In this document: positions 34,694 through 42,212 of the stretch, in pieces
Layout: every line of letters starts with the position of its first letter
Position numbering within the stretch: position 1 is the first letter of the stretch
Source of the DNA: Syntrophaceae bacterium UBA2251
GTDB taxonomy: Bacteria > Desulfobacterota > Syntrophia > Syntrophales > UBA2251
DNA: 49,179 bases
Direction: 5' to 3'
NCBI GenBank assembly: GCA_002347815.1
Contig: DDXV01000057.1
Location: 1 to 49,179 of the forward strand
Translations under genes and position numbers: made by a program
Notes under the pieces: model-generated
Told to the model about the DNA's origin: nothing
Database searches by the model: none
Seen by the model: the letters and a program-made list of their open reading frames with translations, nothing else

Positions 34694-34780
34694 TCAAGTC
34701 ATCCTAAGCGCTGGGCAGACCGGTGCGTAAAAATAATAATAGCTAAAATAATAGCTGTTCCCGCTGCCCATGCTGTTCAT
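34694..34780 (-). CDS. Tyr/Phe-rich leader peptide of the aro operon
   Basis: 28 codons from ATG 34780 to TGA 34694-34696 (an in-frame ATG at 34771 would also serve). Codons 10-18 read TAT TAT TTT AGC TAT TAT TAT TTT TAC, that is YYFSYYYFY: six Tyr and two Phe in nine positions. It lies about 27 bases after the predicted transcription start and directly upstream of a conditional terminator and the DAHP synthase gene. Family precedent is the trp, phe and his leaders: a ribosome stalled at scarce-tRNA codons changes RNA folding and lets polymerase read on. AAAGG is a weak ribosome site about 12 bases upstream. Confidence 0.88.
   Translation of the reverse strand: MNSMGSGNSYYFSYYYFYAPVCPALRMT
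34704..34769 (-). promoter_or_regulatory. Attenuator pause/antiterminator RNA segments
   Basis: Segment 1 GGGCAG (34764-34769) can pair with segment 2 CTGCCC (within 34711-34719). Segment 2, with GCTTAG (34704-34709) and adjacent CCC, can instead pair with CTAAGC (34668-34673) and GGGG of the terminator's 5' arm. The terminator and this alternative are mutually exclusive. Confidence 0.7.
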
Positions 34781-34813
34781 CTTCGGAATGCGACCTTTCA
34801 GGGTATGGTTGCG

Positions 34814-34842
34814 CCTATCTCATACCTTCTCCGGCCTGTCAA
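34814..34842 (-). promoter_or_regulatory. aro operon promoter
   Basis: Consensus -35 TTGACA (34837-34842), 17-base spacer, weak -10 GATAGG (34814-34819) on the minus strand. Initiation near 34807 would give a roughly 230-base leader to aroF. Confidence 0.6.
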
Positions 34843-34885
34843 GACATTTTCTCGCGGCGGACATGTTTCCGCGGGCGGGCGCCCC

Positions 34886-35974
34886 TCAGGCCGCGCCGAA
34901 GAGCTTCTGCGGGCCCATGAGCAGGTTCAGGTCCCCCTCGGCCGTGTACTTCCCCTCGGCGAAGGCCTCGGCGCCGTTCAGACGGCCCTCCATGATCGCG
35001 ATCCAGACCTCCGACGGCGTGCGGATGATCAGATCCGGACGGTCAGCCGGCCCCGTGCAAAACCCGCAATAGCCGTCGGTCATGACCAGGCGCCATTGCC
35101 CCGGCTGCTCGCCCGTCACGTCGAATTGCAGCTTGGCCTTGAGTTCCCGGAACTCGGGGCTGAAACGCCCCGCCATCCCGCCCAGGAGCATCCGGATGTC
35201 CTTCCGGACGGCCTCCTCGAACGGACGCGTCTCTTCGCCGCGCCGGGTGCGTTCGTGGTGCTCGGTACGAATGTCCCAGTACAGGTTCGCCTGATCGCGG
35301 AAGCTCCGCAGGTTTGTCGTCCAGGGCTGGCTGCAGACCGCCTCGGTTTCCGGCGAGACCCGCTCAAGATCCACGATTTCCCGGCCGGCCCGGAAGAAGC
35401 CTTCCATGACCGCCTTCCCCTTCTTGCCCAGCTTGTCCATGAACAGCATGCTCTCCGATCCGGGCCGCGGGAGCACGCCCGCCAGGGAGGGCTTTCCGTA
35501 GCGCGTCAACAGCCGGAACGGCGCCACGAGGGCGTCGAAGTGGCTGATCTCCGGAAACCCGCAGACCGACAGCAGCACGATCCGGTCCGGTCCGGCATCC
35601 GGGTCGCGGTGGGGATGGCCGGTTTCGCCGTTCAGCTCGACCAGTTGCGGCAGGATCAGCGGCATCATCCGCTCCGAGAACACCTTCATGTAGGAGATCA
35701 TGCCAAAGTAGTGCAGGGGCGTGGCGTACACAGCGACGTCGCAGGCCTTCAGCTTCTCCAGCAGCGCGGGCATGTCGTCGTTTTTATGGATGCAGATTCC
35801 GGGGGTCTTGTACCAACGGGTGTAACAGCCGATGCAGGGACGGATCTTCTGCTTGGCCAGGAAAATCGTTTCCGTTTCGGCGCCGCGGCTCCGGGCGCTT
35901 TCCAGAAACGGGTCCAACACCATTTGGGTATAGCCCGCCGGGCGGGGGCTCCCCTGGAGCGCCAGAATCTTCAT
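34886..35974 (-). CDS. Flavodoxin-like Fe-S/FMN reductase fused to an SCP2 domain
   Basis: 362 residues. AAAGGAGAAG precedes ATG 35974. The N-terminal 200 residues are an NADPH-dependent FMN-reductase/iron-sulfur-flavoprotein fold (MKILALQGSPRPAGYTQMVLD phosphate loop; Cys47, Cys50 and Cys61 in PCIGCYTRWY...GIC; ATPLHYFGMISYMKVFSERM). The C-terminal 100 residues (LKAKLQFDVTGEQPGQWRLVMTDGYC..RPDLIIRTPSEVWIAIMEGRLNGAEAFAEGKYTAEGD) are an SCP2 sterol-carrier-like domain, which binds hydrophobic ligands. The combination suggests redox chemistry on a lipid or acyl substrate. It is divergent from the kinase gene; its stop lies just upstream of the aro promoter. Confidence 0.82.
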   Translation of the reverse strand: MKILALQGSPRPAGYTQMVLDPFLESARSRGAETETIFLAKQKIRPCIGCYTRWYKTPGICIHKNDDMPALLEKLKACDVAVYATPLHYFGMISYMKVFSERMMPLILPQLVELNGETGHPHRDPDAGPDRIVLLSVCGFPEISHFDALVAPFRLLTRYGKPSLAGVLPRPGSESMLFMDKLGKKGKAVMEGFFRAGREIVDLERVSPETEAVCSQPWTTNLRSFRDQANLYWDIRTEHHERTRRGEETRPFEEAVRKDIRMLLGGMAGRFSPEFRELKAKLQFDVTGEQPGQWRLVMTDGYCGFCTGPADRPDLIIRTPSEVWIAIMEGRLNGAEAFAEGKYTAEGDLNLLMGPQKLFGAA

Positions 35975-36266
35975 CCGTTCTTCTCCTTTCGGTTGCGGGG
36001 ATGCGCCGGCTGCGTGGGTCCGCCGCACCGGGACATCGCCGTTTTCAGGGACGTCGCTATGCACAATCAGGGGCGTTTTTTCCATTAAAATATCCGTCGC
36101 CATTTTCATTGACACAACCCGGCAGGTTGCCTATGCTTCCCGCCGTGAAACGCAATCCCCCCTCCGGCGGCCCGAACGTTTGGAGAGGCGGATGCCGGGA
36201 ACGGCCCCGCGGCGGCCGTCGTTCCCGTCGATCGGGCCGAGGGGGAAAAGGACAGGCGAGGCTTGG

Positions 36267-37133
36267 ATGAACCGTGACATGAGGGTTGTCAGGGAGTGCT
36301 TCATCGACGACCACGTCAGAGGTCTGTTTCAGCAAAACCGTCTTCGCGGATTTGCGGACCTCTGGCATCTGGACGCCCCCTGGGTCGAGGCCCCCAACGA
36401 ACGGAGGAAGGGCACGAGCGGCGTTTTTCGATACCCCCTGGAGGCCGGCGACGGCGCCATCCAGCCGGTCTTCGTCAAACGGCAGAGGAATCACAACACG
36501 AAAACCTGCCGGCATCCGATTCGGGGCATCCCCACGTTTCTCCGGGAATACAGGTATATCCGGGAACTGCAACAGGCCGGCATTCCGGTCGTGGACGCGT
36601 GGTATTACGGTCAGGCGGTATCCGCGGGCGTGCAACACGCCATCCTGGTCACCCGCGCCCTGGAGGGGTACGTCTCGCTCGACCAATGGTTCGCCCTCGA
36701 CGAAAACGGGAATGACGAAGGCCAGGTCCGTGCTGTATTGCGGTCCGTCGTCGATGCCGTCAAGCCGATCCACGCCCGGGGGATCGGCCACGGGTCGCTG
36801 TACGGGAAGCACATCTTCGTCCGCACCGGCGCGGGGGCGACGCCGCGGGTCGCTGTACGGGAAGCACATCTTCGTCCGCACCGGCGCGGGGGCGACGCCG
36901 CGGGCGCGGCCGTCGACGTCCGCCTGATCGATCTGGAAAGGGCCCGCCGATCGCTGTTTCACGACCGGCTGATCAGGATGGACCTCAGCCAGTTGCTGCG
37001 CCGCACCCCGGGGCTCGGCGAAAAGGAACGGGAGATCTTGCTGGAGCTCTACTTCGACGCGCCCGACCGCGGGCGCTGGCGCATCCGGCTGCAAAGGGCC
37101 ATCGAAACCAAAAAAAGAAAGAAGCGACGATGA
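36267..37133 (+). CDS. Kdo/WaaP-like lipopolysaccharide kinase, frame set by a tandem duplication
   Basis: 288 residues from ATG 36267 (ATG 36279 is possible). The lipopolysaccharide-kinase fold is visible: VFRYPLEAG, PVFVKRQ with the nucleotide Lys71, GIPTFLREYRYIRELQQAGIPVV with the helix-C Glu, and LIDLERAR with the metal-binding Asp222. The catalytic loop reads HGSLYGKHIFV, where relatives have an Asp in place of Ser177, so activity is questionable. A 55-bp perfect duplication at 36792-36901 inserts out-of-phase residues 195-213 between catalytic loop and metal loop, yet restores the C-terminal frame. Relatives phosphorylate the Kdo/heptose core of LPS. Confidence 0.72.
   Translation: MNRDMRVVRECFIDDHVRGLFQQNRLRGFADLWHLDAPWVEAPNERRKGTSGVFRYPLEAGDGAIQPVFVKRQRNHNTKTCRHPIRGIPTFLREYRYIRELQQAGIPVVDAWYYGQAVSAGVQHAILVTRALEGYVSLDQWFALDENGNDEGQVRAVLRSVVDAVKPIHARGIGHGSLYGKHIFVRTGAGATPRVAVREAHLRPHRRGGDAAGAAVDVRLIDLERARRSLFHDRLIRMDLSQLLRRTPGLGEKEREILLELYFDAPDRGRWRIRLQRAIETKKRKKRR
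36792..36901 (+). repeat. Perfect 55-bp tandem duplication
   Basis: Copies 36792-36846 and 36847-36901 are identical. The length is 3n+1, so copy number decides the kinase reading frame: two copies are open to 37133, while one copy would hit TGA in the ...RARPSTSA frame. Confidence 0.95.
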
Positions 37134-37185
37134 CCTGGCCGTATCCAGGGAGATGACGGGTTATCCCCGCCCGCCCCGCGTGAAA

Positions 37186-37833
37186 TCAATCCGGTATTTC
37201 CAGAAGGGCGATGGTCTGTTCGGAGAAGAAACGCGCATTGGAGCGAAAGCAGCGGACCCTCAACCCCGCCTCCTCGACCTCCCGATAGAACTGACGCAGG
37301 GTAATGGCATAACGGCGGGATTGCCTGTGGGAGCGGGCATTCTTCATCAGCCTTCGCATGTGCTGGTAGGACCAGAAATTATAGAAGGAGAGGATGATCC
37401 ATTTCCGGCCCGCCCGTTTCAATTCCCGCAGGATGTTGACGCGGTCCTCGATGTGCGGAAAGTGATGATAGAGCCGCATGGAAAAAACCACGTCGGAACG
37501 CTTGTCCGCGCACGGGATGTCCAGAATGGAACCGACCGAGAAGCGAGCCCTCGCCGGATCGTTTTCCCGGTCCTTCTGAAAATTTTCCCTCGATTTGCGC
37601 GTCATGGCATGGGAATAGTCCATCTCCAGCAAAGCGCCGGCGTTCCGCAAAAGCTGTTTCTGAAACCGGCCGGCCCCGCAGGGAATGTCCAGCACCCTGT
37701 CGACCCACCCGATCATCCGGAAAAAATGATCCACAATCCCGGACTCTCTTCGATGGGTCCGCGGCCGCTTGACCAGAAAACGCGCGTCGGAGTAATCCGC
37801 CACAACATCGGGGTTCTCGTAATATTCTTTCAT
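37186..37833 (-). CDS. SAM-dependent methyltransferase (class I)
   Basis: 215 residues from ATG 37833 (MKEYYENPDVVADYSDARFLVK). Motif I is VLDIPCGAGRFQKQLL (the SAM-binding GxGxG variant), followed by ALLEMDYSHAM (acidic end of strand 2), SVGSILDIPCADKRSDVVFSMRLYHHFPH (motifs II/III) and IILSFYNFWSY. The methyl acceptor is not predictable; similar proteins next to LPS-kinase-like genes are often small-molecule or lipid methyltransferases. It is convergent with the kinase gene, 52 bases apart. Confidence 0.85.
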   Translation of the reverse strand: MKEYYENPDVVADYSDARFLVKRPRTHRRESGIVDHFFRMIGWVDRVLDIPCGAGRFQKQLLRNAGALLEMDYSHAMTRKSRENFQKDRENDPARARFSVGSILDIPCADKRSDVVFSMRLYHHFPHIEDRVNILRELKRAGRKWIILSFYNFWSYQHMRRLMKNARSHRQSRRYAITLRQFYREVEEAGLRVRCFRSNARFFSEQTIALLEIPD

Positions 37834-38093
37834 GGCGCCTCGCTCGGGTGCATCGGGATAGCCGCTTGTAACACGACGGAAATCCTTTATCAAGGGATGG
37901 AAGCGGTGAACCCGCATCGCCCGGCCGTAAAAAGCCCCGCATGTCGCGGATCGCGGACCCCGCTTCAAAACCGTCCCCCCGGCATTTTTCGCTTTATCTT
38001 TCCGTGGAGATCGGTTAGCTTCTCGGCACCGGGTTAACGGGCGCCTGACGGGATTCGAAGCGGGCGCGGACCGCCCCCAAGAAGGAGCAGCAC

Positions 38094-38663
38094 GTGACGG
38101 GCATCATCCTATCCGGCGGCAAGAATACGCGCATGGGCAGCAACAAGGCCCTGCTTACCCTCGACGGCGAACGGCTCATCGACCGGACGGTGAGCCTGTT
38201 CAAGGACCTCTTCGCCGAGGTCATCATCGTCACCAACGCCCCGCGCGAATACCTCGACCAGGACGTCGCCATCGTCACGGACGTCTACAAGGGCAAGGGG
38301 GCGCTGGGCGGGATCTACACGGGGCTCTTCTACGCCGCCCACGACTACGTCTTCGTCGCCGCCTGCGACATGCCCTTTCTCCGGAAAGACTTCATCCGGC
38401 ACATGATGGAACAGGCCCCGGGCAACGACATCGTCGTCCCCGTCCAGCCCGAAGGCTACCAGCCGCTCCACGCCATTTACAGCCAGCGTTGCACCGTACC
38501 CATGAAGCGCCTGATGGACGACAATCGCCTGAAGGTCGCCGGATTCTACACGGGGATGAAGATCCACACCCTGTCGGAAGAGGAGGCCCGCTCCTTCGAT
38601 CCCCCCGGCCGGATGTTCCTCAACATCAATTCCCCGGCGGATCTGGAAAAAATCTCACCTTGA
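38094..38663 (+). CDS. mobA: Molybdenum cofactor guanylyltransferase
   Basis: 189 residues from a GTG start at 38094, with AAGGAG upstream. N-terminal GIILSGGKNTRMGSNKALL is the nucleotidyltransferase GTP loop, and VAACDMPFL holds the metal-binding Asp. GALGGIYTGL and PLHAIYSQRC are MobA features. It attaches GMP to molybdopterin to give the bis-MGD cofactor of enzymes such as formate dehydrogenase. It is solitary here; no mobB or moa gene is nearby. Confidence 0.9.
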   Translation: MTGIILSGGKNTRMGSNKALLTLDGERLIDRTVSLFKDLFAEVIIVTNAPREYLDQDVAIVTDVYKGKGALGGIYTGLFYAAHDYVFVAACDMPFLRKDFIRHMMEQAPGNDIVVPVQPEGYQPLHAIYSQRCTVPMKRLMDDNRLKVAGFYTGMKIHTLSEEEARSFDPPGRMFLNINSPADLEKISP

Positions 38664-38939
38664 CGCGTTCTCCGCGGGGATGAAGCCTGCGCGGAAGCGC
38701 GAGCGACCGCGGGCGAAGGGATTGCGGCTCTCCAGGGGAAGCGGGGCCGACAGCCAGGGCCGAGCGACCGCGGGCGCAGGGATTGCGGGGCATCCAGGAG
38801 CGACCGCCTGGCCGCCGCGGCCCGAGCGTCGGCGCGCTCACCCCTCGCCAAACCCAGGCTGACAAACGGGGGCCCCGACAAAGGCCTCCGTCGGATTGCG
38901 GGAAGATCGAAATAACCCGAAAAGGAGGGAGATTTTTGC
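38664..38939. repeat. Intergenic imperfect direct repeats
   Basis: GAGCGACCGCGGGCG(A/C)AGGGATTGCGG...TCCAGG occurs at 38701-38736 and 38762-38798, with a third partial GAGCGACCGC at about 38798. The segment is GC-rich and I find no ORF in it. Confidence 0.7.
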
Positions 38940-39698
38940 ATGCAATACGAGACGATTCAGTATGAAACGGCGGAGGCCGGCATCGGCGTTCTGACCCTCA
39001 ACCGGCCGCGGAAGTACAACGCGGTCAACCAGGCCATGATGAAGGAGCTGGAACAGTTCTGGGCCGAGCGCGAGAACGACCCGGACACGCGCATCGTGCT
39101 CCTCAAGGGGAACGGCGAGAAGGGCTTCTGCGCCGGGCTCGACATGGAGGAGGGCCTGGAGCTTCAGAAGACCATGAACTCGCTCCAGTTCTACCAGTCC
39201 CAGGCCCGCATGGGCAGGCTGATGCTGAAGATGCGCCAGGTCCCCCAGATCATCGTCTGCATCGTGCACGGGGCGGCCGCGGGCATCGGACTGAGCTTCG
39301 CCCTCGCGTCGGACCTGCGCGTCATCAGCCCCGACGCCCGCTTCTCGGCGGCGTACATCAACATCGGCCTGGGGGGCGCCGACATGGCGTGCAGCTATTT
39401 CCTGCCCCGCGCGATCGGGACCGGGCGGGCGTACGAATTCATGCTGACCGGGAACTACATGTCCGCCGCGGAGGCCGTGAATCTCGGCTTCGTCAGCCGC
39501 CTGGTGGAGCGGGACCGCCTGATGGACACCGCGCTCGAACTCGCCCGCACCATGAACGGCAAGAATCCGGCCGGACTGCGCCTGACCAAGGAGGCCATCA
39601 ACGTCAACCTGGACATCGGCGGACTGGAGCAGGCGCTCAGCGTGGAGAACCGCAACCAGGCCCTGCTGTACGGCGAATTCTTCAAGTCCCCGGCCTGA
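38940..39698 (+). CDS. Crotonase-family enoyl-CoA hydratase/isomerase
   Basis: 252 residues. AAAAGGAGGG precedes ATG 38940. VLTLNRPRKYNAVNQ, GEKGFCAGLDMEEG (first oxyanion loop) and VHGAAAGIGLSFALASDLRV (second) are canonical. The segment where FadB-type hydratases carry catalytic Glu reads YINIGLGGADMACSYFLPRAIG, as in many crotonase paralogues annotated as isomerases, so plain hydratase activity is uncertain. It is followed after 85 bases by an OFA transporter, which may import the acid whose CoA ester it handles. Confidence 0.88.
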   Translation: MQYETIQYETAEAGIGVLTLNRPRKYNAVNQAMMKELEQFWAERENDPDTRIVLLKGNGEKGFCAGLDMEEGLELQKTMNSLQFYQSQARMGRLMLKMRQVPQIIVCIVHGAAAGIGLSFALASDLRVISPDARFSAAYINIGLGGADMACSYFLPRAIGTGRAYEFMLTGNYMSAAEAVNLGFVSRLVERDRLMDTALELARTMNGKNPAGLRLTKEAINVNLDIGGLEQALSVENRNQALLYGEFFKSPA

Positions 39699-39705
39699 AT
39701 TATTG

Positions 39706-39735
39706 ATTGACATGTCAATTGGGATGTGGTTAACG
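39706..39735 (+). promoter_or_regulatory. Promoter with palindromic operator before the OFA transporter
   Basis: TTGACA (39707-39712), 17-base spacer, TTAACG (39730-39735). The -35 lies inside a perfect 14-bp palindrome ATTGACATGTCAAT (39706-39719), a likely repressor site. Confidence 0.45.
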
Positions 39736-39783
39736 CGGGGCTATCTTTTCCCAATTCTTTTCCCATACAAAGGAGGAACGTTT

Positions 39784-41112
39784 ATGGCAGGAGAGAAAAC
39801 CATGAACCGGTGGCTGGTCGTCGTCGGCGCCCTGCTGATCCAGGTCAGTCTCGGCGCGGTCTACATCTACAGCGTCTTCAAGCCGGCCCTGAGTGCAAAA
39901 TTCCCCGATTGGTCCCCGACCGACCTGGCCCTTCCCTCCCAGCTCATCCTGGCGTTCTTCGCCCTGGGCGTCATTTTCGCCGGCAAGATCCAGGACAAGA
40001 TCGGCCCCCGGATCGTCGCGACCGTGGGCGGCATCATGCTGGGCGTGGGCCTCATCATCGCGGCCTATGCCCCCAGCCTCATGGCGTTCACCCTGGCCTT
40101 CAGCGTCATCGGCGGACTCGGCATTGGCACGGCCTACGTCTGTCCGATCGCCACCTGCGTCAAGTGGTTCCCCGACAAGCGCGGGATGATTACGGGGCTT
40201 GCCGTGGCCGGCTTCGGCGCGGGCGCGCTCGTCTTCACCCCCGTGGCGAAATACTTCATCGCCTCTTCCGGCATCATGGCGACCTTCATGTACCTGGGGA
40301 TCATCTTCCTCGTCGCCGTCGTCCTGGGCGCCCAGCTCATGATCAATCCCCCGGCCGGCTTCAAGCCCGCGGGCTGGAATCCCCCGGCCCCCGCCCCCGG
40401 CGCCGCCGCCTCCGCGGGTGCGGACTTCGGCACGATGGAGATGCTCAAGACCGTCCAGTTCTACCTCCTGTGGATCACCTACTTCGCCGGCTGCATGGCG
40501 GGACTCATGATCATCATGAACATCACCAATATCTGGCAGTCGCCGCCGATGATCGAAGACGCGAAGACCATGGCAACAATCCCCCAGGATATCTTCAAAA
40601 CCATCGCGGATCAGGGCGCGGCCGCCGTCATGATCGTCGCCATCCTGAACGCCGCCGGGCGGCTCGTCTGGGGGCAGATCTCCGACGTGCTGGGCCGCAA
40701 GGTCACGCTCATCATCGTCTTCGCTTATGCCGGCGTGGTCATGCTCTTCCTGAACACCTTCACCTCCTATCCGCTCTTCCTCTTCGGCGTCTGCTCGATC
40801 GGATTCTGCTTCGGCGGGTTCCTCGGCCTGTACCCGGCGGTGACGGCGGACTACTTCGGGACGAAGAACGTGGGCGCCAACTACGGCCTGATGTTCGCGG
40901 CCTATGGCGTCGGCGGGCTGTTCGGCCCCTGGCTGGCCCCGAAGCTCATGACCGTCGTCGGCAAGATCCCCTACGAGGCCCTGGACAAGGGCGCCGTCGT
41001 CGTCAAGGAATTCACCGCGGCCAGTTACACGACCCCGTTCATCATCTCCGGCGTCCTGTGCCTGGCGTCGATCGGGATCGTCTGGATGCTCAAGCCGCCG
41101 GTCAAGGGGTAG
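39784..41112 (+). CDS. OFA-family MFS transporter (oxalate/formate antiporter-like)
   Basis: 442 residues. AAAGGAGGAACG precedes ATG 39784. About twelve hydrophobic segments occur in two halves linked by a Pro/Ala-rich loop (NPPAPAPGAAASAGADFG, about 200). The N-terminal MNRWLVVVGALLIQVSLGAVYIYSVF, GKIQDKIGPR between helices 2 and 3, and VKWFPDKRGMITGLAVAGFGAGA are typical of the OFA subfamily, which exchanges oxalate, formate or other monocarboxylates. The C-terminal half has YFGTKNVGANYGLMFAAYGVGGLFGP. The context with crotonase and ligases suggests uptake of an organic acid. Confidence 0.92.
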   Translation: MAGEKTMNRWLVVVGALLIQVSLGAVYIYSVFKPALSAKFPDWSPTDLALPSQLILAFFALGVIFAGKIQDKIGPRIVATVGGIMLGVGLIIAAYAPSLMAFTLAFSVIGGLGIGTAYVCPIATCVKWFPDKRGMITGLAVAGFGAGALVFTPVAKYFIASSGIMATFMYLGIIFLVAVVLGAQLMINPPAGFKPAGWNPPAPAPGAAASAGADFGTMEMLKTVQFYLLWITYFAGCMAGLMIIMNITNIWQSPPMIEDAKTMATIPQDIFKTIADQGAAAVMIVAILNAAGRLVWGQISDVLGRKVTLIIVFAYAGVVMLFLNTFTSYPLFLFGVCSIGFCFGGFLGLYPAVTADYFGTKNVGANYGLMFAAYGVGGLFGPWLAPKLMTVVGKIPYEALDKGAVVVKEFTAASYTTPFIISGVLCLASIGIVWMLKPPVKG

Positions 41113-41134
41113 GCGTCAACTCTCAGTCAACAAC

Positions 41135-41165
41135 AAAGGGGCAATCTTCGGATTGCCCCTTTTTA
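41135..41165 (+). terminator. Rho-independent terminator with UUCG loop
   Basis: 12-bp stem AAAGGGGCAATC / GATTGCCCCTTT closed by a TTCG tetraloop with C-G closing pair, followed by TT and then ATTTG. It lies 22 bases after the transporter stop. Confidence 0.93.
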
Positions 41166-41208
41166 TTTGCCCGCCCTCCTTAATCGTGTTGGAGGAATAG
41201 CTCTTGTT

Positions 41209-41237
41209 TTGACCGGACACCTGGGGGTGACTATCCT
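41209..41237 (+). promoter_or_regulatory. Putative promoter of the caspase-FGE unit
   Basis: -35 TTGACC (41209-41214), 17-base spacer, -10 TATCCT (41232-41237), about 100 bases before the DUF4384 gene start. Confidence 0.45.
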
Positions 41238-41337
41238 GCCCCGAGATTTGCGTTAAGATCGCCCGCCATCTTGGCCCTTGAAAATCCCTATCTTTTACGC
41301 TATGAAAAATCCCAAGTTTGGGATGGGAGAAAAGGCC

Positions 41338-42171
41338 ATGGCCCTGTCGCTCCGCACCATGCTGATCTTTGCCCTCTTCATCACGCCCGCCATCACCTAC
41401 GGCCAAGGTCTGGGGGACCGCCCGGGAGACATCCGGCAGGGCATCCGGGCCGAGGCCGCCTGCGCCATCGCCGGGATGAGCGCCGAGCAGGCACAGCTCA
41501 CGGCCCTCCAGCGGGCCCGGGCCGCGGCCATTGAACAGGCCGCCGGGGTCTCCGTGACCTCCGCCTCGCTGGTCACCAACGCCACCCTGACCGGCGACTT
41601 CATCAAAACCTATGCCCGGGGCTACATCGTCCGGGAAAAGGTGGAATGGCTGCCCCTGGGACAGTACCAGAAGGACGCCTCCACAGCCCCGATCCCCGAG
41701 TACCGGGTGCGGATCACGGCCGACGTCTACTGCCCGGAGAGAAAACCTCAAGGCCTGCGGCTCAGGGCCAGGCTCAACGCCCCCGTCTTCCGGAAGGGCG
41801 AAAAAGCCAGCATCGCCGTCCAGGCAAACCAAGAGGCGCGGGTCGCCATCTTCAACATCACCGCCGACGACCAGGTGGTCCTCCTCTTCCCCAATGCCCA
41901 TGCGCCGGAACACCTCCTCCCCGCCGGCAGGGATGTCATCTTCCCAGACAAGGACGCCAAGGTGGAACTGGAGATGGAACCCCTTCCCGGCCACCAGCGG
42001 GACGCCGAGGCCTTCCTGATCTGCGCGTGGGACCGGGATCAGGCCATCCGGATCCTGGAGCGGTTCCCGGAGGGGAAGCCCCTGGCCTTTGCCGCTTTCT
42101 TTGCGCGGCTCGCGGAGACCGCCCCCGAAGCAGAGACCATCCTTCCCTACGAGGTCGTCGGGACGCCCTGA
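41338..42171 (+). CDS. Secreted DUF4384-domain protein
   Basis: 277 residues from ATG 41338 (GGAGA upstream; upstream TTG/ATG codons at 41278, 41302 and 41323 are in frame). A cleavable signal peptide MALSLRTMLIFALFITPAITYG leads to a helical segment with ALQRARAAAIEQAAGVSV that resembles LPP20/FlgT-like modules (about 40-125). A DUF4384 domain follows (about 140-240: LRARLNAPVFRKGEKASIAVQANQEARVAIFNITADDQVVLLFPN), a beta-sandwich often coupled with kinases or caspases, thought to read or stiffen cell-surface states. It starts a three-gene secreted unit with the FGE-like and caspase-like genes. Confidence 0.8.
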   Translation: MALSLRTMLIFALFITPAITYGQGLGDRPGDIRQGIRAEAACAIAGMSAEQAQLTALQRARAAAIEQAAGVSVTSASLVTNATLTGDFIKTYARGYIVREKVEWLPLGQYQKDASTAPIPEYRVRITADVYCPERKPQGLRLRARLNAPVFRKGEKASIAVQANQEARVAIFNITADDQVVLLFPNAHAPEHLLPAGRDVIFPDKDAKVELEMEPLPGHQRDAEAFLICAWDRDQAIRILERFPEGKPLAFAAFFARLAETAPEAETILPYEVVGTP

Positions 42172-42212
42172 AGGGGAGCGGGAACGAAAAGGAGTCCGTG
42201 GAGGGTGAACGA

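Noticed and set aside
38701..38798. Direct repeats as a CRISPR array
   Set aside because: Only two to three imperfect copies, with a spacer about 25 bases long that itself resembles the repeat, and no cas genes.
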